Source: Lustribacter sp965277075
GTDB taxonomy: Bacteria > Vulcanimicrobiota > Vulcanimicrobiia > Vulcanimicrobiales > Vulcanimicrobiaceae
Reading direction: 5' to 3'
DNA length: 64,000 bases
Assembly: GCA_965277075.1 (NCBI GenBank)
Contig: OZ255707.1
Location: forward strand, 2,356,001-2,420,000
The position numbers were made by a program, and so were the translations under genes. Positions 34,495-43,500 of this stretch are shown piece by piece. The notes beneath the pieces were generated by a model. It did no database searches and was not told where the DNA came from. It was given only the letters and a program-made list of their open reading frames with translations. Numbering within the stretch: the stretch's first letter is position 1; the number at the start of each line of letters is the position of its first letter.

Positions 34495-35491
34495 CGCGGT
34501 CAAACAATTTCGGAAGGCGGCGGATATACGCCTGTAAGCGGATGTTGTCGCGATGTTTGCGCGCGGGCTCGCCACTGACGCTCTCGCCGGCGGGAACGTC
34601 GGCCCAAACCTTTGTACCAGCGGCGACCTTCGCGCCCGAACCGACGGTGAGGTGACCCGAAAATCCAGCTTGACCACCGACCTGCACGTAATCGCCGAGG
34701 GTCGTCGTCCCCGCCAGCCCGCACTGCGCGGCGACGGCGGAATGCATGCCGATTCGGCAGTTGTGTCCGATCTGACAAAGGTTGTCGATCTTCGTTCCAC
34801 GCCCGACCGACGTGACGCCGGTCTGTGCGCGATCGATGCAGCTGTTCGCGCCGACTTCGACGTCGTCGGCGAGTTCGACAATGCCGATCTGCGGAATCTT
34901 CTGCAGTGCGCCGTCAATGAACGCCCAGCCGAAACCGTCGGCGCCGATCACGGCCTGCGCTTGCAGTACGACGCGGTCGCCGGCGATGCAGCCGTCCGCG
35001 AGGTACGCGCGCGCGTGCAACGTTCCGTCTTCGCCGATGCGCGCATCGGCGCCGACGACGACACCGGCACTCAGCACGGTCCGCGCGCCGATCGCCGCGC
35101 CGGCACCGATCGTCACGTGCGGCCCAACATATACGCCGGCACCCAGTGTGGCCGTCGGGTCGACGACCGCGCTCGGGTGAACGAACGGTCCGAGCGGACG
35201 CGGACGCTCGACCGCGCGCAGGATCGCCGCAAGGGCCATGCGCGGCGACTCGACGGCGAGGAGCGGTTTCGCATACGACGCGGTGTCGTCGATCAGCGCC
35301 GCCGCGACGAGGATCGCAACCGCACGTGAGGCGAGCGCGTCGCGCAAGTACCGCTCGTCGATCGCGAACGTCAACGTCGTCTCGTCAACGTCGTCGACCG
35401 CGGCAACGCGCGCGACACGAACCTGAGCATCACCAATGACGCGGCCGCCGACCCGTTCGGCAATCGTCGCGAGCGTGCCGAAATCGTTCAC
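34454..35491 (-). CDS. lpxD: UDP-3-O-acylglucosamine N-acyltransferase LpxD
   Basis: 345 residues from the GTG at 35491, one base after the upstream stop. An N-terminal uridine-binding domain (TLATIAERVGGRVIGDA) is followed by hexapeptide repeats (FVHPSAVVDPTATLGAGVYVG). The catalytic His is in IDNLCQIGHNCRIG. Other blocks are IGADGFGWAF and NSCIDRAQTGVTSVGRGTKI, and a short C-terminal helix ends it. It adds the second hydroxyacyl chain in lipid A synthesis. Directly downstream of the Skp-like genes, as in many Gram-negatives (skp-lpxD-fabZ-lpxA). Confidence 0.95.
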   Translation of the reverse strand: MNDFGTLATIAERVGGRVIGDAQVRVARVAAVDDVDETTLTFAIDERYLRDALASRAVAILVAAALIDDTASYAKPLLAVESPRMALAAILRAVERPRPLGPFVHPSAVVDPTATLGAGVYVGPHVTIGAGAAIGARTVLSAGVVVGADARIGEDGTLHARAYLADGCIAGDRVVLQAQAVIGADGFGWAFIDGALQKIPQIGIVELADDVEVGANSCIDRAQTGVTSVGRGTKIDNLCQIGHNCRIGMHSAVAAQCGLAGTTTLGDYVQVGGQAGFSGHLTVGSGAKVAAGTKVWADVPAGESVSGEPARKHRDNIRLQAYIRRLPKLFDRVDIIERNNSSRRD

Positions 35492-35492
35492 G

Positions 35493-35921
35493 TTACGGTG
35501 CGGGTGTCGCCCGCTCGGTGATATTGAGAACTTTCTCCACGTCGGGCGTAATGTCGACGCCGCCGTAGCCGACATATTGCTGAGTCAACACGTAGGTCAG
35601 GTGCTTCGCGCCCGCCACTTGTTGCGCAGCCGTGCGCACATCGTTCGTCAATTCCGTCTGACCCGCTTGAAACCGGCTGTTGAGTGCCGCCATCTGCCGT
35701 GCTTTATCCGCATTGGACGCGTGCGATTGCTGCACGCTCGCCGCATCGGCGTTCAGCTGGTTTTGATAGTTGAGGAACTTCGGCCAGTTCGCGGTGACGC
35801 GTGCGACGTCGACCAACCCGATATCGCCGCCGCTGCCGCTGCCGCTCGAAGCGGCTCCGTGACAGCCCGTGAGGGCGGCGACGGATGCCGTAAGAACGGC
35901 CAATACGAGGCGCTTATTCAT
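35493..35921 (-). CDS. OmpH/Skp-like periplasmic lipoprotein, short form
   Basis: 142 residues. The signal ends in lipobox LTGC at Cys20, followed by a Gly/Ser linker, so it should be membrane-anchored. The Skp-like body starts with IGLVDVARVTANWPKF, continues as a helical coiled-coil hairpin, and ends with VGYGGVDITPDVEKVL, the strand that packs on the Skp trimer core. Skp chaperones unfolded outer-membrane proteins; a lipid anchor is not usual. It overlaps the upstream paralogue by 8 bp (ATGAATAA). Confidence 0.83.
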   Translation of the reverse strand: MNKRLVLAVLTASVAALTGCHGAASSGSGSGGDIGLVDVARVTANWPKFLNYQNQLNADAASVQQSHASNADKARQMAALNSRFQAGQTELTNDVRTAAQQVAGAKHLTYVLTQQYVGYGGVDITPDVEKVLNITERATPAP

Positions 35922-37239
35922 GGAGCGTTTCGATGTCTTTCATGGCGTCGTCGGTCAAGTCGATTCCGCCCGCCGGCGCGGAGGGGTCGGTGACCACAAC
36001 AGAGATGCCGCGCGCTTGCGCGAGGGTTTTGACTTCCCGCCCGATTTGATCAACCATTTCGGCGTATAAATCGGAGCGTTTCTTTTGTAACGATGCGATT
36101 TCGGCTTGTGCGCTCTGCGTCGACGCTTCGTCGGTGCCGTGCAGAACCGCATAACGGCGCGCGAGGTCGGCGCGCGTTTTGGTGAAGTCGGCGATCGTCG
36201 ACTTCGCGTCGCTCTGGAATGCCGTCGTGTAATCGGCGTGCAGTTTCTCGATACGGGCGCGAAGATCCGGCGGCAACTTCGGATTCACCGTGGTAACGGG
36301 TCTGCCGTTCACCGTCGTCGCGATCAACGGACCATTTTGCGGCACGAACTCGTTGCGCAACTCGTCCGCACGTTCGCGATAACGCTGTTGAGAGCGCGCG
36401 CGGATCGGGCCGACCTGCGCTTGCATTCGCGCGGCAACCTGCAGGCGCAATTGCGAACGCAACGCCGCGAGCGTTTGCCCGTCGGTATTTCGTTGCGCCG
36501 CCAGGGCGTCGGCTTCTTTTCGATCCAGTGCCGCCAGCGCTTTGTTCGCTTCGTCGCGTTGCGCATCGTCGAGCGCGAGGCTCGTGAGACGCGTACGCAA
36601 CGAGAGCCGCTCGGCCGCGTCGTCGTTGGCCAGCTTGAGCGAAAGCGTCGCTTCTTTCGCCGTCAACTCTTCGGCCTTCGCGCGATAGCTACGATCGGCG
36701 CGCGCCGCGAGCGTATGTTGCGCGGCGTCGATCTCGGCGATGTCCTGCGCTTCGAGGTGCTTGCGATACGCGTCGAGATCGCTCGACGCTTGCGCGTTGA
36801 CGTCGGCCGCTTGACCGCGCGCGGTCGCCTCCATTTCGTTGCGTACCGAGCCGACGGACGGACCGTTCACCGTAGCCGTTTGGCGAAGCGCCGCCGCAAT
36901 CGCAGCGTTCTCGCGATCCTGATACACCTTGCCTTTCGCTTGCAAGATATCGTTCGTGCGCTTTGCGGCAGCGCTCAGCTGTGCGTCGAGCTGCGCTTCT
37001 TCGCGGGCGAGTTGCGGACCGGCCGCGAGCGCGTGCGGAGCGAGGCCGCCGAGATCGAGTGCTTGGATGTTCGTATCGTACTGAGCAAGCTGACCGTACA
37101 GCGGATGTTTCTTGAGGAGGTCGCTCATCCGCACGTAACCGACGCGGCCGCTCGAAGACGGCTGCGACGCCGGAGCATTCGTTGCGTGCGCGCAAGCAGC
37201 TAGCGCAACGCATGCGACCGCCGCGAGATACGCCCGCAC
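35914..37239 (-). CDS. OmpH/Skp-like lipoprotein, long coiled-coil form
   Basis: 441 residues from GTG. The signal peptide ends in lipobox LAAC (Cys16), with a Ser/Pro-rich linker after it. The start of the body, GRVGYVRMSDLLKKHPLYGQL, and the end, ISVVVTDPSAPAGGIDLTDDAM, are Skp-like, but between them lie about 350 residues of Ala/Gln/Arg-rich coiled coil. Skp is normally near 160 residues. The long helices could span much of the periplasm as a tethered holdase or spacer. One base separates it from the upstream paralogue. Confidence 0.78.
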   Translation of the reverse strand: MRAYLAAVACVALAACAHATNAPASQPSSSGRVGYVRMSDLLKKHPLYGQLAQYDTNIQALDLGGLAPHALAAGPQLAREEAQLDAQLSAAAKRTNDILQAKGKVYQDRENAAIAAALRQTATVNGPSVGSVRNEMEATARGQAADVNAQASSDLDAYRKHLEAQDIAEIDAAQHTLAARADRSYRAKAEELTAKEATLSLKLANDDAAERLSLRTRLTSLALDDAQRDEANKALAALDRKEADALAAQRNTDGQTLAALRSQLRLQVAARMQAQVGPIRARSQQRYRERADELRNEFVPQNGPLIATTVNGRPVTTVNPKLPPDLRARIEKLHADYTTAFQSDAKSTIADFTKTRADLARRYAVLHGTDEASTQSAQAEIASLQKKRSDLYAEMVDQIGREVKTLAQARGISVVVTDPSAPAGGIDLTDDAMKDIETLHE

Positions 37240-37240
37240 G

Positions 37241-38053
37241 CTATTTCAGTTCGGCGGTGACGTCCGCGGTGATGTCGGTACCACCGTAGATCACGTTGCT
37301 GCGATCGATAACGAGCGCGAGGTTGCGTTTGTGCGCGACATCCGACATCGCGTTCTTCGTTTTGTCGACGAGCGGCTTGAGCGTTGCGGTCTGCTTGCCC
37401 TCGAGCTGCTTCTGGTAGTCTTTGAGAATCGCGTTGCGGTCGGTATCGCTCTTGACGCCGCGCAACTTCTGCGCGGTCTGCCGGTCTTCGTCGCTCTTGT
37501 ACTTCGCAAAGTCGTTGGTCGCGCTCTTGATGACCGGCACCGCGTCGACTTGCTGCTGATCGACGTAGCCGATCGTCGACGGCGGCGGCGTGCTGACGGG
37601 CGGAACCGGGTCGCCGACACCGGTGAGCAAATCGCGAACGTTGCCCGTGATGTCTTGCCCGCCGTAGATGATGATGCGCTTATCGATGACGATCGAGAGA
37701 TTCTTGCTCGACGCAACCGACGCGATCGCGATTTGGGCCTTGCCGAACAGCGGGCCCAACACCGCGCGTTGCTTGTTCGCGATCTCGCTTTGGAATTGTT
37801 GCGCGAGCTGCTGCTGCTGCGCCGGTGAGGCGCCGCGCGCCCGGCCCACGAACTGACGCTGCAGGTTCGAGCCGAAGATTTGCAGTTGCCGGTTCGCCGC
37901 TTGGAATACCGGCAACGCTGCAAGTTGCGATTGATCGACATACCCGATATCGGTTACATCCGCCGCCAGCGCGGCTGGCGCCGCGAGCACGGCGATCGAG
38001 AGCGCGGTCAGCGCGGTCAGCCGGGAACGATAACGCGTTGTGTTCATTCGCAT
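37241..38053 (-). CDS. OmpH/Skp-like protein with two tandem Skp domains
   Basis: 270 residues, with a signal peptide ending ALAADVT near 30. Two Skp-like units follow. The first has IGYVDQSQLAALPVFQAAN and ends IVIDKRIIIYGGQDIT; the second has IGYVDQQQVDAVPVIKSA and ends LVIDRSNVIYGGTDIT. A Pro-rich hinge near 155 joins them. The duplication suggests that one chain supplies two arms of the Skp jellyfish. Likely a periplasmic chaperone for the adjacent BamA pathway. It starts 5 bp after the bamA stop. Confidence 0.83.
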   Translation of the reverse strand: MRMNTTRYRSRLTALTALSIAVLAAPAALAADVTDIGYVDQSQLAALPVFQAANRQLQIFGSNLQRQFVGRARGASPAQQQQLAQQFQSEIANKQRAVLGPLFGKAQIAIASVASSKNLSIVIDKRIIIYGGQDITGNVRDLLTGVGDPVPPVSTPPPSTIGYVDQQQVDAVPVIKSATNDFAKYKSDEDRQTAQKLRGVKSDTDRNAILKDYQKQLEGKQTATLKPLVDKTKNAMSDVAHKRNLALVIDRSNVIYGGTDITADVTAELK

Positions 38054-38058
38054 GTTTC

Positions 38059-40422
38059 TTAGAAGCTTTGGCCGATGCCGAAGGAGACGTGCGCACCCTG
38101 TGAACCCTTCGCGTAATCGAGCCGAAGGGTGCGCAGACCCAGTTGCGGCACATCGAAGCGAATTCCGACGCCGGCGTCGTCGTGGAACACGAAGGTGCCC
38201 AGATTCGTCACCGAATTGTCGCTATTGATCTGCTGGCCACCGCGAATCTCCGTCGCGCCGCTATCACCGAAGAGCACGACCGAGAACTTCCGATCCTTGG
38301 TGACCGGATATCGCAATTCGGCTTGATAGAGCTGTTTGTTCGTTCCATAAAATGGGTTGCTGTACCCGCGCAATTGCTGGTCGGAGAACGTAAAGAGCTT
38401 GTTGGTCGGAATCGCTCCCGTCGAGCCGCCGTACTGGGCGTGCAGGCCGATCGTCGAGCCCTTGATGAACGGGATGAACCGGGCCACGTCAAAGACGTAC
38501 TGCGTGTAATTGAACGCCGAGCCGATCGCGGTGCTCGAGTACTCTTCGCTGATCGACGCGTTCCAGCCGTAACGCGGATTCTGGATATCGTCGCGCGTAT
38601 CGGCGCCTAGTCCCAGCACGAGACTGTGCAGGGCGTAGGGTCGGGTCGAGTCGATTTGCGCGAGCGACGGCGCGGTGATACCGATCGCGCTCGACGCGCT
38701 GTTCGAACCGCCGTTGAACGGGTTCGACGTCGCGATCGCGAGCGGGTTGAGCGCTTGGCTGACCGGAAAGAAATACGGCCCCGGAACGGACGCGCTCGCG
38801 CTGACTTGCTGGATGTTGGCGCCCAGCGAAACACGCGTGTAATCCGAGAACCGCCGGCCGATCGTCGTGCTCAATCCGGTCGACGCCGACTGGTAGGTCG
38901 AGGCGACTCCGCTGATCAGTTGATAGTTGGTGGCGTTTGCCGGAACGATCGACACCGGAATGGGCTGACCGTTGGGAATCGGCGACGCGGTGATCCCCGG
39001 CGCGGGTGCCGGCGTGTTGAGATACACCGGATAGTAGTTCGTCTGCGACTGGGTAAAAACGGTGACGCCCAAGCTGTACTTGTTGGATTGCTCGGTGTGG
39101 CCGAGATACGGCACGGTGAACGAGAGCTGAGCGTCGCCGACGCGCGTACCCTTTTCGAGCCGGATTGAGGCGCCGTTGCCGGTACCGTTGATGTTGTTCT
39201 CGGAGTACGAGACGTTGCCGGTGAGCCCCGTACCCGTGAGGCCGCCGGAGTAGCCCGCGCCGACTTGTGCGGTGCCGGTCCGCTGCTCTTTGACGGTCCA
39301 CTTCAGCGTGAGATACGCGGGCCGTTTCGGATCGGGTCCGGGATTCGACGTCACGTCGACCTTTTCGAAGAAGCCCAGATTGTTGAGCCGATTGTAGTCG
39401 TTGCGCACGCCCGAATCGGTGATCAGATTGCCGGGCTTCTCGCGCAGTTCGCGGCGAACGACGTCGTCGTGCGTCTTCGCGTTGCCGGTGATCTCGACCG
39501 CTCCAACGCGTGCGACGGAGATCGCGTAGCGCACATCGGCAGTGCCGGCTTTCGTGTCGACCGACGCCGGATCGATGCCCGCTTCGAAGTCGCCGATCGT
39601 CAGATCGTACTTCTTGTAGAGATCCTTCAGCTTATCGACGTCTTTGTCGCGCTGGTCCTCGGAATACGCGCTGCCTTCTTTTGTCACCAGCGCCTGGGTG
39701 ATCAAACGCGGCGGCAACACCGGGTCCGCGTCGGGAAAGGGCACGATGATGATGTGCCGGACCGTGAGACCCTCCTCGACCGTCAATGAGAGCACCCCGG
39801 CCGCATCGATGCTGACGTCCGTGACGTGCGAGGGAACTTGTCCGCCGAATCCGACTTTGTCGTAATACGAATTGATTTTGAGGACGTCTTGCTGATAGGT
39901 GCGCAAGTTGAAGACTTGGCCCGTCGAGGTGTCCATCAGCGCGAGTAGCGTATCGGACGTCACGGTCTTGTTGCCGGTGAAGCGGATGCTCGTGACGACC
40001 GGATTTTCGATCACGCGAAACGTGATGGCGACGCCGTCGGGGCGCTGCTTGATGACCGGGGGTGCCTGATCCGCGAAGTATCCCAGATCGCCGATCGCGC
40101 GCAAGTCTTCTTGCACGACGGACGGTTCGAACGGCGCACCGACTTTCGTCTTGACGACGGCAAGAATACGATCCGTCGGAACGTGCGTGTTGCCGGTCAC
40201 CGAGACGGAAACGACGACTGGTCCGTTTTGCGGCAGGGCAGCGGGAGGCGTTGCGGTCACGGGCCCGGGCGCGGTCGCCGGTGCGCTCGGGGCGGGGGTT
40301 GGGGTCGGAGCTCCGATCGCCGGGGGCATGAGAACACCGAGCATAGCGAGCGCAGCGAGCGCAATGCGCGGCGCGCGGCCGAACCAATCGAGCAAACTTC
40401 TGTCCCTGCGGGCGTGCGGCAT
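38059..40422 (-). CDS. bamA: Outer membrane protein assembly factor BamA (Omp85)
   Basis: 787 residues from the ATG at 40422. A farther ATG at 40503 would add 27 residues before the signal peptide, and neither has a clear ribosome site. The signal peptide ends near MPPAIGAPTP, followed by a Pro/Ala-rich linker. I count four POTRA domains (VVSVSVTGNTHVP; VTSIRFTGNKTV; LTVRHIIIVPFPDADP; VGAVEITGNAKTHDDVV), one fewer than E. coli. The 16-strand barrel ends in GAHVSFGIGQSF with terminal Phe. It folds proteins such as the SLH porin into the outer membrane. Sits between tamB and the Skp-like genes. Confidence 0.92.
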   Translation of the reverse strand: MPHARRDRSLLDWFGRAPRIALAALAMLGVLMPPAIGAPTPTPAPSAPATAPGPVTATPPAALPQNGPVVVSVSVTGNTHVPTDRILAVVKTKVGAPFEPSVVQEDLRAIGDLGYFADQAPPVIKQRPDGVAITFRVIENPVVTSIRFTGNKTVTSDTLLALMDTSTGQVFNLRTYQQDVLKINSYYDKVGFGGQVPSHVTDVSIDAAGVLSLTVEEGLTVRHIIIVPFPDADPVLPPRLITQALVTKEGSAYSEDQRDKDVDKLKDLYKKYDLTIGDFEAGIDPASVDTKAGTADVRYAISVARVGAVEITGNAKTHDDVVRRELREKPGNLITDSGVRNDYNRLNNLGFFEKVDVTSNPGPDPKRPAYLTLKWTVKEQRTGTAQVGAGYSGGLTGTGLTGNVSYSENNINGTGNGASIRLEKGTRVGDAQLSFTVPYLGHTEQSNKYSLGVTVFTQSQTNYYPVYLNTPAPAPGITASPIPNGQPIPVSIVPANATNYQLISGVASTYQSASTGLSTTIGRRFSDYTRVSLGANIQQVSASASVPGPYFFPVSQALNPLAIATSNPFNGGSNSASSAIGITAPSLAQIDSTRPYALHSLVLGLGADTRDDIQNPRYGWNASISEEYSSTAIGSAFNYTQYVFDVARFIPFIKGSTIGLHAQYGGSTGAIPTNKLFTFSDQQLRGYSNPFYGTNKQLYQAELRYPVTKDRKFSVVLFGDSGATEIRGGQQINSDNSVTNLGTFVFHDDAGVGIRFDVPQLGLRTLRLDYAKGSQGAHVSFGIGQSF

Positions 40423-40528
40423 GGCGCGCACAACGCACCATTTGGGGAAACAACGCGCACACGGTCGCGGCGGGTTCCCGGGCCCAACGTTTACATGATT
40501 CAATGGGGATGGCCTTCGAAATTCGCGT

Positions 40529-43500
40529 TCACGGATACGTTCGCGTGATGACGGCGCTGAAGCCCTGACGGTTGGAAAGGGGCTGAATCCCGTTAAGCAC
40601 TTGCACGTTCGACGTGTTACCGAAAATCGAGTTCGTGTACGACGGCGTGCCGTTTTGCGTGAAGAATGAGAACGAGGCAGACGTTGTCGCGTCGGGCTGC
40701 GCCGTCAGGCCGAATTGCGTGCGGGTCGGATAACTGAGGACCTGGCCGAGCGTGACCGCTACTTGACGCTTGGCGCTGATCTGCTTGCGCGCGGTATAGC
40801 CGACGCGGCCGCCGTAATCGAGTGTTAACTGCAGATCGGTGAGGCCCAAGGCGCCGCCGAACGTGTTTTCGACCGGCGAGAGAAGCCGTTGCGTCAATTG
40901 GGTGTTGAGCAACGAGAACGCTTCCTGACCAAACGAATACACCCCGGTTTGATAGATCGTGACGCCCGGCGGAAGCAGCACGTTCGATTCGCCCGGCGCG
41001 CCACGTAACGTACCGACGGCTTGCGGCTGATCGAAGTTGACCGCGCCGAGTAATGGAATCGCGGCCAGCAACGCGACGATCTGCTCCTGCGAATACGGCG
41101 GCACCGAGGCGTACGCTACCGTGTACGAGTCCGCCGGTCCGGTGACGGAGACCGTGATATCGGCGCTGCCGATGGCATTGCGGGTGGTATCCGGGTCAGG
41201 GTTCGTCACGTGCGCGGTCGCGTGCAGGTCGAGGTTCGGCACGATCCCCTGCGCCGGGTCGAACGTGACCGTTGCATCGGCGATGCGGAAGAGGCGCGCA
41301 TACGTCGAAAACACGCCGCCGCGCGTCGCGGTGAGCACGCCGTCGGCCCGCGGGCGCAGCAACGTTCCCGTCAGCGTCACGCCGCCGGTCGCTGCGACGT
41401 CGATGATCGACGACTTGATGCGGACGTTTTTCCCCGCCTCCGCATGCAGGTCTAACCCGAGGTCGAGCGGCGGACCGGATTCGCCCTCGCTCGACCCCGT
41501 TGCCTTGAAAATCGTCGCAAACGGGATCGTCGTGTCGTAGAGCAGGACGTCGCCGCTGACGACCGGCCGGCGCGCGCCGCTGGCGAGCTGCATCTTCCCG
41601 TCCAGCGTTCCACCGCCGAAACCCGGGACGACCAGTTGTGCGCCTTTCGCCGTCAAATCGATCGAATAGCCGGTCGGCGGCGCCTCGGCAATCGGCAGAT
41701 CGAGCTGCCCGCTTCCGTCGATCGTTCCCGCTCCGACGTTTCCGTGCAACGCTTGCAGCGCGACCGAGGTCCCCGAAAACGCGACCTGGGCGTTGAGCCG
41801 CCGGATCGGCGAGGTCTCGACGTCCGATACGTAGGAGCCGTTCGTCAAGGTCACCGTCCCGAACACGCGCGGCGAAAAGACGGTCCCCTGCAACGCAAGC
41901 CGCCCGTTGACCGTGCCGCCGAGTTTCGTTCCACGGCCCGGAACGAGTGACGCAAACGGCGAGAGATCGAGGTCGCGGGCATCGGCCGTGATCGAGAGCG
42001 GTGCATTCGGCGGTCCGACACCGGGCGGCGAGAGCGTGATCGGCAGCGACCCGGCGATAACCGCACTTCCGCGTCCGAATGCGATTTCGGCGCTGTCCAG
42101 CCGCACCGAGGCAAGATCGCTCTCGACATCTCCGATCACGTGCTGCACCGCGAACTGCCCGTAGCGGCCGTTCTCGAGGTCGACCCCGGCCCGGATGCGC
42201 GGCTTCGCGTACGAGCCGGAAATCAGGGCGTCGGCCTCGAGCGTCCCGCCGACGTCCGGCGCATCGCGAACGATCCGGCGAGCTGCCTCGCCGACGTCCG
42301 GTACCGAGGCATGGATGTGGAGCGAGAGCGGATCGGTTGGGTCGACCCCGACGAGGCCGGCGCTCGTAAATCGAACAAAGCCGAGGTCCACGACGGCGTC
42401 ATCGATGCCGACCCGCTCGCCGACGATCCGCGTCCGCAGGTTGGCCGCCGTAACCGGATACTTCCCGATCATCCCACCGGTAACCGACGCTTGACCGCCG
42501 ATCGCGATTCGCGGGAAGACGCCGCGCAAATGGCCGCTCGCGCTCAGCCGGCCGAAGACGGGCTGGGAGAAGCCCAGCGCAGGCAGCCACGAACCGAGGT
42601 CGACGTTTCGTCCGCGGATGTCCCCCTCGTAGCGGGCCGCGGCGAACGCCGCCAGCGGACCGCCCGCGGCGGGCACGATCGTCCCCGATGCGCCCAGGCC
42701 TCCGGTGGGCGCATCGGTCGTGAAAGATCCCGCGACATGGCCGCCGTGCATGCCCCAAAGCGCTCGCACGTCTCCGAGCGGAAAGCGCCGGACACGCGCG
42801 CCGGCCAGCGCGAACCGGCCGTACGTCGAGACGGTTCGTCCGTCGTCGGCAAACGTCAGCGCGACCGGCCCGCTTCCGGCGAGTAGACCGCTCTCGTCGA
42901 AGTAGTCGTCGAAGTCGACGAGATTCGCCGCCGGACTGGCGACGTGGAGCGCCAGCGCGCCCGGCGCGACCGCCGCGTCGAACCGCAGGGGAGTCGCGTG
43001 GATGTGAACGCGACCGTCCGCGACTTGGACATGGAGTCCCGAATCGGCATCCAGGGTGAACCGGCCGCCGGCATCGGCGAAGTCGAGGCCGTTGTATGCG
43101 CCTTCGGGCGCGTCGACGGTCCCCGCGATGTGTGGCAATCCGCCGGCTCCGCTGACGCGCACGGTTGCCGCAAAGCTGCCCTCGGCGTTACGGACCGGCA
43201 GCCGCAGGTCACGGGCGAGCCCCGCGACGTCGCCGAGCGGTATGTTCGCGGCAAGGGCGTAGACCGGCGCCTTGGAGCCGATGTCGTCGAGGCGCCCTCC
43301 AATTCGCGCGTACGTCGAGCCGATGCCGGCGATTCCGTCGCGAACCCCGAGGGTCGGGCCGGCGATCACCAAGTCGGCCCAACCATTCACCGGATACCCC
43401 CCGCGCGTGCGGCCTCCCGCCAGATCGACACTGCCCTCGAAACTCGGGCCGCGAGAATCGGCAAGGCCGAAAACGGAGACGCTGCCGGCCTCGAGCGGGA

